Part shown: one piece after another, positions 1 to 8,051 of the stretch | How the letters are laid out: the number at the start of each line of letters is the position of its first letter | Position numbering within the stretch: position 1 is the first letter of the stretch | Assembly (NCBI GenBank): GCA_035946955.1 | Contig: DASYYE010000141.1 | Coordinates: 1-52,803, forward strand | Direction of reading: 5' to 3' | DNA length: 52,803 bases | Source: DASYYE01 sp035946955 | GTDB taxonomy: Bacteria; Actinomycetota; Actinomycetes; Streptosporangiales; Streptosporangiaceae | Notes under the pieces: generated by a model | Told to the model about the DNA's origin: nothing | Seen by the model: only the letters and a program-made list of their open reading frames with translations | Databases searched by the model: none | Program-made: the position numbers and the translations under genes

Positions 1-37
1 GTCAGATTCCGGTCGGTCCGGTCACTTGGGAGGCCAT

Positions 38-562
38 ATGAGGTCGAGGGAAACTACGCCAGCCATTGGCGAGACTGCGGGTCCTGTCGGCGAGGCCGGG
101 CGTCCTGTCGCCGAGACCGGGCGTTACGAAGCTGCCGGGCGTCATGCGGCCAGCAGCTACGGGGAGGGCAGTCGCGAGGAAGGTCACGGCTACGGCCTGG
201 TCCTGTTCGCATCCTTCCTGCTCATCGTGATCGGCTGCTTCAACCTGATCTACGGCATCGCGGCGGTAATCAACTCCCACGTCTTCGTAGCCACTACGAA
301 CTACGTGGTTGGCGACCTGCGGGCCTGGGGCTGGACCACGCTGGTCCTCGGCGCCCTGCAGCTCATCGCCGCGGTGGGGGTGCTGGTGGGCAACCAGGTG
401 GCCCGCTGGGTTGCGGCGGGGCTGGTCTCGCTCAGTGCCATCGAGCAGATGCTGTTCCTCCCCGCCTTCCCGCTGTGGTCACTGGCCATCATCGCGATGG
501 ATGTGGTCGCCCTGTACGGGTTGGTGGCCTACGGCAGCCGCGAGAACATCGCGGCCGCCTAG
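38..562 (+). CDS. Four-helix membrane protein, DUF7144-like
   Basis: About 174 residues. An N-terminal hydrophilic part of roughly 50 residues contains short imperfect repeats rich in Gly, Pro, Glu and Arg. It is followed by four hydrophobic helices: GLVLFASFLLIVIGCF, the segment from TTLVLGALQLIAAVGV, the segment from VAAGLVSLSAIEQML, and LAIIAMDVVALYGLVAYG. This layout matches a small actinobacterial integral membrane family that I recall as DUF7144; its function is unknown. I start it at the ATG at 38 because GGGAGG at 28-33 is a good ribosome binding site; an in-frame TTG at 26 overlaps that site. The gene stands alone. It lies close to the window edge, so an upstream partner cannot be excluded. 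Confidence 0.8.
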   Translation: MRSRETTPAIGETAGPVGEAGRPVAETGRYEAAGRHAASSYGEGSREEGHGYGLVLFASFLLIVIGCFNLIYGIAAVINSHVFVATTNYVVGDLRAWGWTTLVLGALQLIAAVGVLVGNQVARWVAAGLVSLSAIEQMLFLPAFPLWSLAIIAMDVVALYGLVAYGSRENIAAA

Positions 563-821
563 CGCGCCGTCCAGCGGCGCAGATAACTCAAGACGTTCCA
601 GGTGGGGGGTCACGGCTCTACATCCCTAGTTCGCGGGGTCCGGGGCCGTGCATGCAGGGGGCCGTGAGCGTGCCGGACTTTGGCGCTCCTCGCGGCGCTG
701 GTGGTCGTTTGGGGTGCGATGCCAGCGCGGCGGGAGCGGCCCGGCCTCACGGCCCCCCGTCATCGCCGCGACATCATCGCCCACGACCGCCAGCCGAGGA
801 AGGGCCGGTGACGGCCCGCGG

Positions 822-1184
822 TCAGGGCGGTGGCTGGCGTTTCCTGCTGGCAGGCCGCTGTGGGCGGTGGGACGGTCGCCTGGCGGGATCCGTCACGGTG
901 CGATGCGGCGGAGGTTCAGCGGCAGGCCTGCGTCGGTCGCGGCGTGCGAGAACGAATGCCGCTATTGTGCCGATGCCTGACAGCAGGGTTCCGATCGCGC
1001 TTATTTCTGACGGCCACGCAGCAGGTTGCGGCGGGACAGGGCCACCGTTGGAGGAAGAACTGGAGTTTCCCGGGAAGAGCACGATCGTCAGCAGACCGAA
1101 GACCACCGTGGCTGCTATTAACACCAAGACGACGAGATAGGGATGCCTTCGAACCCATGACCGTTTTGGTGCATTGCTGACCAC
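822..1184 (-). CDS. Small two-helix membrane protein, hypothetical
   Basis: 120 codons from a GTG at 1184. The basic N-terminus (KRSWVRRHP) is followed by a clear membrane helix (YLVVLVLIAATVVFGLLTIV), a Ser/Pro-rich loop, a second hydrophobic helix (ISAIGTLLSGIGTIAAFVLA), and an Arg/Pro-rich tail. The basic-helix-loop-helix-basic pattern with positive charges flanking both helices is what makes me believe this frame; the overlapping plus-strand frames give Arg-rich shadow proteins. I do not recognise the family. It is divergent from the regulator starting near 1318, and the two share about 130 bp of promoter region. The last 40 residues are low complexity and the true end may not be functional. 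Confidence 0.5.
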   Translation of the reverse strand: MVSNAPKRSWVRRHPYLVVLVLIAATVVFGLLTIVLFPGNSSSSSNGGPVPPQPAAWPSEISAIGTLLSGIGTIAAFVLARRDRRRPAAEPPPHRTVTDPARRPSHRPQRPASRKRQPPP

Positions 1185-1317
1185 AAACCACCACAGTAAC
1201 GCAACACGTGTGGGCGGGCGTGATCGCCGCCCAACGGTAACGGGTCAGCCTGTCGTGGGCCGCTACGACGCGATTTCGCCGCAGTGCCGGGCCATGCCCG
1301 GCCGGTATGGTGACGCT

Positions 1318-3720
1318 GTGAGTCAGTCGGCCGGAGCTGCTCTGTACGGGTTCGCGCCCGCGCTGACGAGCTTCGTCGGCCGGGCGGAAGCCATCCGCGA
1401 GGTGGCTGGCCTGCTGGACCGTCACCGGCTGGTGACAGTGACTGGGCCAGGTGGCTGTGGCAAGACACGGCTGGCCGCCGAGGTCGCCAGCCGGGCGGCG
1501 GCGGGGTTCGCGGACGGGGTGTGGCTGGCGGAGCTGGCGGGTGTGCGGGATTCGGAACAGGTGCCGGCGGCGGTGGCGGTCGCCCTGGGGCTTCCTGAGA
1601 TGCCCGATGTGCCGCAGATCCAGGCGGTGGCGCGGGCGTGCGCTGGGCAGCAGTTGCTGCTGGTGCTCGACAACTGTGAGCATGTGATCGACGCTGCGGC
1701 CTGTTTGTGTACCACTGTGCTGTCGGCAGCCGATGAGGTGCGGATTCTGGCGACCAGCCGGGAGCCGCTGCGGGTGGCGGGTGAGACGCGGTACCGGTTG
1801 GCGCCGCTGGCGGTGCCCGACGAGCTGCAGCCCAGTGCCGGTTCGGAGGCGGTGACGTTGTTCGCCGACCGGGCCGGCCAGGCGGACCCGCATTTCACCC
1901 TGGGAGAGCGGACCCTGCCCAGTGTGGCGCGGCTGGTGCGGCGGCTTGACGGCATGCCGCTCGCGATTGAACTGGCGGCTGCCAGGGTGGAGTCGCTGGG
2001 GGTGGGACAGCTTGCGGATCTGCTCCACGACCGGTTCGACCTGCTGGGTGATGGGAACCGGTTGGCGGCCAGCAGGCACCGGTCGCTGGCCGCCACCATG
2101 GAGTGGAGCTACCGACTGCTGGATGAGCGAGAGCAGCGGGTCTTCCGTGCGCTGTCGGTTTTTCCTGGGCCGTTCACGCTGGAGGCCGCTGAGGCGGTCG
2201 CGGGCGCGGGGACTGGTGTGGCATTGCTGCACCTGGTGGACTGCTCGCTGCTGGTACCGCCGAGGTCCGACCCGGATGGCCGCTCCCGGTACGCGATGCT
2301 TGAAACGCTGCGCGCCTACGGCGCCGGGCTCCTGACGGAAGCAGGCGAGGACGCCGCAGCCGCCGCCGCCCTCGGGCGGTACGCCGTCAACGTCGCAGAG
2401 CGGGCGGCCACCGGCCTGCGTGCCATCTCCGGTGAGGAGGCCGCGGCGAGCTGGCTGGACGCCGAGGAGGCCACCACCCGCCAGGCACTGGCGTGGGCTA
2501 GCGAACATGATCCTGGCCTGGCATTCCGGCTGGCGGTGGCGCTCGCGCCATGGTGGTTCCTGCGGGGCCGCTCGGTCACCGGGAGCCAGGTCCTGGCGGA
2601 GGCGGCCCGCGTGGCCGAACCGGGCGGCACACTGTGGTCCGCCGCGCGGTTCTGGCTTGGAAGAATAGCCATGGGCGCTACCGATCTCAGCGCCGCGTTC
2701 GACCATCTCAGCGCCGTCTGCGACGCGGCCGCCCAGCACGAGCCGTCTCCAACGCTGGTCGATTACCTGGCCTACCGGTCCCTGACGTTGTCCAACCTCG
2801 GCCGGGCCGCTGAGGCTGCGGCCGAGGGTCAACGGGCGCTTGCCCTGGCCCGCGACCTCGGCTACGCGGGCGGCGAGTCGCTGGCCCTGGCGATGATGAG
2901 CGTCGCGGCGGCCTACGCCGACGACCTCGACGAGGTGGTGCGGCTGGCGCGGCAGTCCCAGCGCATCCACTCCGACATCCCCGGCTGGATCGCCCGGCCG
3001 GGCAGCGTCCTCGTATCCAAGGTGCTCGTCGCGGCCGGAAAGCTGGCGGACGCGGAGCGCGCCGCCGTGGCCGGGCTGGACTGGGCCGCCGCCGCGGGCG
3101 ACCTGCGGACCCGCGCGTTCCTGCTCGTGCACCTGGCATATCTGGACCTGAGGGCGGGGCGTTTCCACGATGCCGCGTCTCACCTGCGGGAAGCACTCCA
3201 GCTCGCCTACAGGTTCGGAAACAACCTGTACGTACTGAACTGCCTGGACGAGGTAGCGCACCTGTGTGCGGCCACCGGGCGGGCGGCCGACGCCGTCACG
3301 TCGTGGGCCGCCCTCGATGAGCTGTCCCAGCTCGACGGATGCGCAGAGCCGCCGTCTGACGCGCGGCGCCGGGCGGAGCCGCTGCGGAAGGCACGGGAGG
3401 CGTTGCCAGATGATGTGGCGCGCGTGGCCGCTGACCGGGGTGCGGCGATGAGCATGACCACTGCCGTGCAGTACGCGCTGATGCTCACCACCACGGAGCC
3501 GGAGCCAGGCGGGGCGTCGCAAGACCTGCTCCAGCTCAGTGCGCGCGAGCGTGAACTGGTGACCCTGGTCGCTCGGGGCCGGACTGACGCGCAGATCGCC
3601 CAGGAACTCGTCATCAGCGTGCGCACGGTCGGGTCTCACCTGGACCGGATCCGGGAGAAGACCGGCTGCCGCCGCCGCGCGGACCTCACCCGCCTGGCCT
3701 TCCGCGCCGGCCTCCTCTAG
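1318..3720 (+). CDS. LuxR-type STAND ATPase transcriptional regulator
   Basis: About 800 residues. An NB-ARC/AAA-like ATPase has Walker A GPGGCGKT near residues 43-50 and a Walker B LLLVLDNCEH near 113-122, followed by the TSREPL sensor motif and the GMPLAIELAAARV segment typical of actinobacterial AfsR/MalT-like ATPases. A helical TPR-like middle follows. The C-terminal LuxR helix-turn-helix begins LSARERELVTLVARGRTDAQ, near residues 740-795. Such proteins are ligand- or partner-controlled DNA-binding activators. The start is uncertain: GTG at 1318 or ATG at 1294 both fit, and neither has a strong ribosome binding site. The next gene is a second, more MalT-like regulator in the same direction, but a 200-bp gap with its own conserved promoter block separates them, so I do not call an operon. 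Confidence 0.88.
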   Translation: MSQSAGAALYGFAPALTSFVGRAEAIREVAGLLDRHRLVTVTGPGGCGKTRLAAEVASRAAAGFADGVWLAELAGVRDSEQVPAAVAVALGLPEMPDVPQIQAVARACAGQQLLLVLDNCEHVIDAAACLCTTVLSAADEVRILATSREPLRVAGETRYRLAPLAVPDELQPSAGSEAVTLFADRAGQADPHFTLGERTLPSVARLVRRLDGMPLAIELAAARVESLGVGQLADLLHDRFDLLGDGNRLAASRHRSLAATMEWSYRLLDEREQRVFRALSVFPGPFTLEAAEAVAGAGTGVALLHLVDCSLLVPPRSDPDGRSRYAMLETLRAYGAGLLTEAGEDAAAAAALGRYAVNVAERAATGLRAISGEEAAASWLDAEEATTRQALAWASEHDPGLAFRLAVALAPWWFLRGRSVTGSQVLAEAARVAEPGGTLWSAARFWLGRIAMGATDLSAAFDHLSAVCDAAAQHEPSPTLVDYLAYRSLTLSNLGRAAEAAAEGQRALALARDLGYAGGESLALAMMSVAAAYADDLDEVVRLARQSQRIHSDIPGWIARPGSVLVSKVLVAAGKLADAERAAVAGLDWAAAAGDLRTRAFLLVHLAYLDLRAGRFHDAASHLREALQLAYRFGNNLYVLNCLDEVAHLCAATGRAADAVTSWAALDELSQLDGCAEPPSDARRRAEPLRKAREALPDDVARVAADRGAAMSMTTAVQYALMLTTTEPEPGGASQDLLQLSARERELVTLVARGRTDAQIAQELVISVRTVGSHLDRIREKTGCRRRADLTRLAFRAGLL

Positions 3721-3776
3721 CGGAGCACGCCTGCCGCCCCGGGCGTGGGCAGTTGTGCCGTGGTCCCCATGAGCCG

Positions 3777-3864
3777 TGTGGGTGATTCCACCCCGGCGAC
3801 AGCGTGCCTCAAAGGGGCGTATCCACCCCTGTCCAGGCCGGGTCCGCAAGAGTGACCCTGCTAG
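3777..3864 (+). promoter_or_regulatory. Conserved ~90-bp upstream block, copy A
   Basis: This stretch between two regulator genes is repeated, on the same strand and at roughly four-fifths identity, at 10931-11020. It begins TGTGGGTG-TTCCACCCC and contains the inverted repeat AGGGG-N8-CCCCT at 3813-3830, preserved in the other copy with the same 8-base spacing. Here it precedes the regulator at 3929 by about 65 bp. Conservation of both arms and of the spacing outside any convincing coding frame points to a regulator-binding or promoter element. Confidence 0.6.
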
Positions 3865-3928
3865 CCAAGGCCGCTGGTGGCCCATCGGGGGCTCGATCCG
3901 CTATGAGCGGCCAGAGGGGAACGAACCG

Positions 3929-6334
3929 ATGACCCAGACCGGCCGTGGCGGCCGCCCGACGGTAGCGCCTGCTGGAGCGCACCGACTGGTGGGCCGGGTT
4001 AGTGAGATAGAGGTACTGGAGCGGCTGGTGGCCGATGTGGCCGCTGGCCGGGGCGGCGTGGTGCTGGCTGTGGGGGAGCAGGGGGCCGGGAAGACCGCAC
4101 TGCTGACGCAGGGCCTGCGGGAGACAGCGGCCGGGGCCGGGTGCCGGGTGGCCTGGGGGAGTGGGGATGAGCTGGACGAACAGTTCCCGCTGCGGCTGAT
4201 GGTCAAGTGCCTGGAGGGTGACGGTATTCAGGTGCCGCCAGGACCGGTGGCCGGCCCGGGGGGCGGGGCCACGGGGGTGGAGCGGGTGCTGACGCTGGTC
4301 GAGCGGTGGTGCTCGGCCGGGCCGGTGGTCGTGGTGGCCGAGGACCTGCAATGGGCGGATGAGGCGAGCCTGCTGGCGTGGGGGCGGCTGACACAGCGGG
4401 CCGCCCGGTTGCCGCTGCTGGTGGCCGGGTCGTGCCGGCCCGGCAGCAAACGGGCGGACCGGCTGTCTCGGTTCGTCACAGTGCGGGGTGGGCTGGTGAT
4501 GGAGTTGGGCCCGCTGCCTGACAGCGAGGTCGCGGTGCTGGCGTCCAGATGGCTCGGCGGGCACCCAGGCGAGCGGCTGTCAGCGGTGCTCGCCCAGGCC
4601 GGAGGCAACCCTGCGTACGTGCGGGAGCTCGTCGACGCGTTGATGCACACGGGCCGGATAGCGGTGACAGGCCGCGTCGCCGAACTAGCCGGGGACGCCG
4701 CGCAGGTACCTGTGCCAGCGTCGTTGCGCGCGGTGGTCGCCGAACGGCTTGCCAGCCTGGACACCACCGCAGCGGACGTGTTGCGGTGGGCGGCGGTGCT
4801 GGGAGCCGAGTTCGTGCCAGCGGACCTGCAGGTGGTGTCAGGCCTTGACGCAAGCGAGTCCGCGTCAGCGCTGCAGGCAGCGGTGACGGCTGGGGTACTC
4901 GTGGACTCAGCCCCGTGGATGAGATTCCGCCCTGGACTGATCCGCCAGGTGCTGTACGACGCCCTGCCACAGGCGGTGACAGCCGCCCTGCACGGCCAGG
5001 CGGCACGGGCCCTGGCCGAGTCCGGTGCCCCGGCCGAACGGGTGGCGGCGCAACTGGTGGCCGCTCCCGACGAGACCGGTGACTGGGCAGCCTCATGGCT
5101 GGCACACGTCGCGCCCGTGCTCGCCTTCCGGGCACCGGCAGTGGCGGCGCAACTGCTGCGCCGGGTACTGGCCGCGATGCCCCCCGCCGACTCGCACCGA
5201 GAGGTGCTGGAAGCTGCCCTGGTCACCGCCGCGTTCCTGCTCACAGAGCAGGAAGAGGTGGAACGGGTGGCGCGGCCACTGCTGGCCAGCACCACCGACC
5301 CCGACCGGGCTGCCGAGACCGCCTGGCTGCTCGCTTACACCCTGTCGCGGACTGGGCGGGGCGAGGAGGCGGCTGTCGTTGCGGAGCAGTCGCTGGCCCG
5401 GCCTGGCACAGCCGTGGTCCGGGCCGCCGACTACTACTTCGAGGTGGGCAGCTGGGATGACGCCTTGGCAGTGCTGGCGGCGGCGCAAGCGCACGCAGGA
5501 CATGACCTGCCGGTCCACGCCCAGGCCGCGCTGATCGCCCTGCACCGTGATGACCGGGAGACGCTCGCACACCACCTCGCGGCAGTGCGGGACCAAGTGT
5601 TTGGGGGTCACTTCCGCTATTACCAACTGTGGCTGCAGGCGCTGGACGCGGAGCGCGAGGGACGGCCGGAGGAGGTGGTGGCGGTGCTGACGCCGTGCCT
5701 GGACCCCGCCGATGACATGCCCTGCCGGTGCCAGTTACTGCCAATGCTGGCCCGGGCCGCACTGGCGGCCGGAGACGGGCCGGCCGCGGCGGCAGCCGCG
5801 GTGGTGGCCGCGCATGAGGCAGACCGGGAGCCGTTGCCGGTCGACGTGGCGGCCGCGCGGTGGTGCCGCGGGCTGGCCGGCGGTGACCCAGGTCTGGTGC
5901 TTGAGGCAGCGGCCTGCTACGAGTCGGCGGGACGGCCGGTGGGCCGGGCGCTGGCCCTGGAGGACGCCGCGGTGCTGCTGGCCGGTGTGGGGCGGCGGGC
6001 GGAGGCGTGGCAGGCGTTCAGCACTGCGGCCGGGCTGTACCTGGAACTGGGCGCGGCGTGGGACCTGCGCCGGGCCGACGTCCGGCTGCACCTGTTCGGG
6101 ATCCGGCGGGGCCGGCGAGCCCGGCCCCGCAGCGGCTGGGAGGCACTGACCCCCACCGAGGCGACGGTCGCCCGCCTGGTGGCCGAGGGCCGGTCCAACC
6201 CCGACATCGCAGCCGAACTGTTCCTGTCCCGCAACACCGTGCAGACCCACGTGTCGCACATCCTGGCCAAGCTCGGCGCCCGCTCCCGCGCCGAGGTCAT
6301 CCGCCAGGCCTTCCAGCAACAGGGCGGCGAATGA
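3929..6334 (+). CDS. LuxR-family ATP-binding regulator (MalT-like)
   Basis: 801 residues from the ATG at 3929, which has GAGGGGA 8 bases upstream; the frame stays open further upstream, but through the non-coding block A. A P-loop GEQGAGKT lies at 49-56, and a Walker B with the family motif AEDLQWADE at about 137-145. A long helical/TPR-like region follows, then a LuxR HTH (TPTEATVARLVAEGRSNPDI) near 735-798. The order AAA, TPR, LuxR is that of large ATP-dependent LuxR (LAL) activators. It is a clear paralogue of the minus-strand regulator at 8052-10931, and both have the same intergenic block beside their starts. Its last 38 bases overlap the convergent sigma-factor gene. Confidence 0.93.
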   Translation: MTQTGRGGRPTVAPAGAHRLVGRVSEIEVLERLVADVAAGRGGVVLAVGEQGAGKTALLTQGLRETAAGAGCRVAWGSGDELDEQFPLRLMVKCLEGDGIQVPPGPVAGPGGGATGVERVLTLVERWCSAGPVVVVAEDLQWADEASLLAWGRLTQRAARLPLLVAGSCRPGSKRADRLSRFVTVRGGLVMELGPLPDSEVAVLASRWLGGHPGERLSAVLAQAGGNPAYVRELVDALMHTGRIAVTGRVAELAGDAAQVPVPASLRAVVAERLASLDTTAADVLRWAAVLGAEFVPADLQVVSGLDASESASALQAAVTAGVLVDSAPWMRFRPGLIRQVLYDALPQAVTAALHGQAARALAESGAPAERVAAQLVAAPDETGDWAASWLAHVAPVLAFRAPAVAAQLLRRVLAAMPPADSHREVLEAALVTAAFLLTEQEEVERVARPLLASTTDPDRAAETAWLLAYTLSRTGRGEEAAVVAEQSLARPGTAVVRAADYYFEVGSWDDALAVLAAAQAHAGHDLPVHAQAALIALHRDDRETLAHHLAAVRDQVFGGHFRYYQLWLQALDAEREGRPEEVVAVLTPCLDPADDMPCRCQLLPMLARAALAAGDGPAAAAAAVVAAHEADREPLPVDVAAARWCRGLAGGDPGLVLEAAACYESAGRPVGRALALEDAAVLLAGVGRRAEAWQAFSTAAGLYLELGAAWDLRRADVRLHLFGIRRGRRARPRSGWEALTPTEATVARLVAEGRSNPDIAAELFLSRNTVQTHVSHILAKLGARSRAEVIRQAFQQQGGE

Positions 6335-6899
6335 GGGCGTCGCGGAGGTGGCGGGTGGCGTAGTGGGCACGGGATTTGACGGTGCCGGGGGGGATGCCCA
6401 GGATGGCGGCGGTCTCGGCGACGGAGCGGTTGCGGTAGTAGATCTCGGTGATGATCTGGCGGTGGGCAGGGGTGAGGGTAGCCAGGGCACCACGGACGTC
6501 CACGGCAGTGATGGCTTGCTTGATGGGGTCGGCGGGGTCGGGCACGTCGGTGTGGCCGGGGTCTGGGGTTTCCTCGATGCCGCGGCTGTGGGCGCGCCAC
6601 ATGTCGATGGCGATATGGCGGGCGATGGTGAACAGCCAGGGCCGCAGGGGTGCGGGGCCGGCACTGGTGATTTCCGGGTGACGCCAGGCACGCATGAGGG
6701 TTTCCTGGACGATGTCTTCGGCTTTGTGCTGGTCGCCGAGGGTGAGCTTGCAGGCAAACCGGAGCAGTGCCCGGCCGTGGGCGGCCCACAGTTCACTGAC
6801 CGGGTCCCGCCCGGGTACCGGGCGGGACGGCTCGCTGAAGGGGACGAGGATCAGGTGTGACTTGACGCGCTCGCCCGGGCCGGGTTTGGCCAGTGTCAT
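6297..6899 (-). CDS. ECF RNA polymerase sigma factor
   Basis: 200 residues with AGGAAGG just upstream of the ATG at 6899. Sigma region 2 carries HKAEDIVQETLMRAWRHP and the helix LRPWLFTIARHIAIDMWRAH. Region 4 carries SVAETAAILGIPPGTVKSRA, the usual recognition helix. A short Pro/Asp-rich linker of about 25 residues joins them, and there is no C-terminal extension. It resembles the second ECF factor at 14671-15240. No anti-sigma gene is adjacent; the only zf-HC2 anti-sigma in the window lies 10 kb away. The 3' end runs 38 bp into the oppositely directed regulator gene. Confidence 0.93.
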   Translation of the reverse strand: MTLAKPGPGERVKSHLILVPFSEPSRPVPGRDPVSELWAAHGRALLRFACKLTLGDQHKAEDIVQETLMRAWRHPEITSAGPAPLRPWLFTIARHIAIDMWRAHSRGIEETPDPGHTDVPDPADPIKQAITAVDVRGALATLTPAHRQIITEIYYRNRSVAETAAILGIPPGTVKSRAHYATRHLRDALIRRPVAGRPGG

Positions 6900-6999
6900 C
6901 GGTGCCTTCCTGGGGTTGGCCGGGAGAGGACATGGGTGGGTTGCTGCCTGCCCGTAGCGTCAGTCTCGCCGGGTGGGCGGGGCACTGACATCGGCCAAC

Positions 7000-7899
7000 T
7001 CAGTGAGATTTCGGCCCGCCGCACACGGCCGGCTTGAGAATCTCTTCACACCACTGCCGGAACGTCGTTGGGGTCGTTGACTCTTCGGTGCGCGGCTCGG
7101 CGTTATCAAGGCCCTGGTTCTTGGCGTCAAACATGTCGGTCATCGCCTGCGCCATCGCGTCGGTCGACCCGAAGCCGGTGAGGCGCTCTTTGAGCGCCGC
7201 GCCCGGAATCTGCCGGTAGCCGATCTCGGCCCCGAGCACCTCGGACATGATCTGTGCCATCTCGTTGGGTGACAGGTCTTCGGGCCCGAGGCAGGCGACC
7301 TGGCCGGGCGCCGCCCACGAGCCGTCGAGGAGCAGCCGCGCGCAGGTGGCCGCGACGTCACGGGCAGCGACGGTGGGGCTTTTCAGGTCCGGGTCGATCA
7401 TCATGAAGAACAGGCCCTGGTCCTTGATCGCGCCGACCTGGTGTAGCAGGTTGTGCATGAACGACGGGCAGGTCACGGCCTGGTAGGCGACACCTGAAGC
7501 GGCGATCAGGTCGTCCATGGCCAGTGACGCGGCCACCAGGCCGGCACGACGGGCCATCGGCGTCCCGCGGCCCAGCGCGGAGATGCCTACGACGCGCTTG
7601 ACGCCATGGCGGGCGAACGCCTCACACGCTGGGCGGGTGAAGTCGACGTAGGCGGCCTCGGCGCTCGGTTCGGCCGGATCGCCTGGTGCGAGCCAGAAGA
7701 CGGCCTCGGCCCCGTCACACGCCCGGTCGATGACGGTGGCGTCGCCGTGGGAGCCTTCGACGACCTCGACACGTTCGCGGACCCTGGGAGGGAGCTTCGA
7801 GGGGTCGCGGGCGATCAGGCGCAGCAGCGCCCCGCGACCGAGCAGGTCATCGACTAGCTGGCGGCCGATGGTGCTGGTGGGCGCAGTGATGATGATCAT
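7000..7899 (-). CDS. NmrA-like NAD(P)-binding SDR-family protein
   Basis: 299 residues. The N-terminus MIIITAPTSTIGRQLVDDLL is a Rossmann beta-alpha-beta with a modified TxxTxG-like nucleotide loop. It is followed by the NmrA/SDR-type segments VVGISALGRGTP and VTCPSFMHNLL, and by a C-terminal substrate-lid region. These proteins are atypical short-chain dehydrogenases, either NAD(P)H-dependent quinone or flavin reductase-like enzymes or redox-sensing regulators. The start at 7899 is fixed by AGAAGGA upstream; the open frame to 7995 crosses the operator palindrome and is not translated in my view. A perfect 24-bp palindrome 70 bp upstream suggests tight repression, yet no repressor gene adjoins it. 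Confidence 0.88.
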   Translation of the reverse strand: MIIITAPTSTIGRQLVDDLLGRGALLRLIARDPSKLPPRVRERVEVVEGSHGDATVIDRACDGAEAVFWLAPGDPAEPSAEAAYVDFTRPACEAFARHGVKRVVGISALGRGTPMARRAGLVAASLAMDDLIAASGVAYQAVTCPSFMHNLLHQVGAIKDQGLFFMMIDPDLKSPTVAARDVAATCARLLLDGSWAAPGQVACLGPEDLSPNEMAQIMSEVLGAEIGYRQIPGAALKERLTGFGSTDAMAQAMTDMFDAKNQGLDNAEPRTEESTTPTTFRQWCEEILKPAVCGGPKSH

Positions 7900-7968
7900 G
7901 TTGGTTCCTTCTGTTCTCTGCGGTGTTTGGCGCCGACGGGGTCGTGAATACGAGCGGTGCGATTTGAA

Positions 7969-7992
7969 ACTAGACGCAACGTTGCGTCTAGT
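7969..7992. promoter_or_regulatory. Perfect 24-bp palindromic operator
   Basis: The arms are ACTAGACGCAAC and GTTGCGTCTAGT with no spacer and no mismatch. The site lies 70-93 bp upstream of the NAD(P)-binding protein start, where a promoter is expected. A fully symmetric 24-mer with a central CAACGTTG is typical of operators bound by dimeric TetR/MarR-type repressors. Which protein binds it cannot be read from the window. Confidence 0.7.
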
Positions 7993-8051
7993 CAAGTGGG
8001 GCTGGCACGACGCCGCGTTGCGTTAGGATCCCCGAGGATTGGGGCGGCACC

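Noticed and set aside
916..3885. A 989-codon minus-strand open frame opposite the first regulator
   Set aside because: It is antisense to a gene with clear Walker and HTH motifs, is Arg/Gln/His/Gly-rich without domains, and is the usual by-product of G/C-biased third positions.
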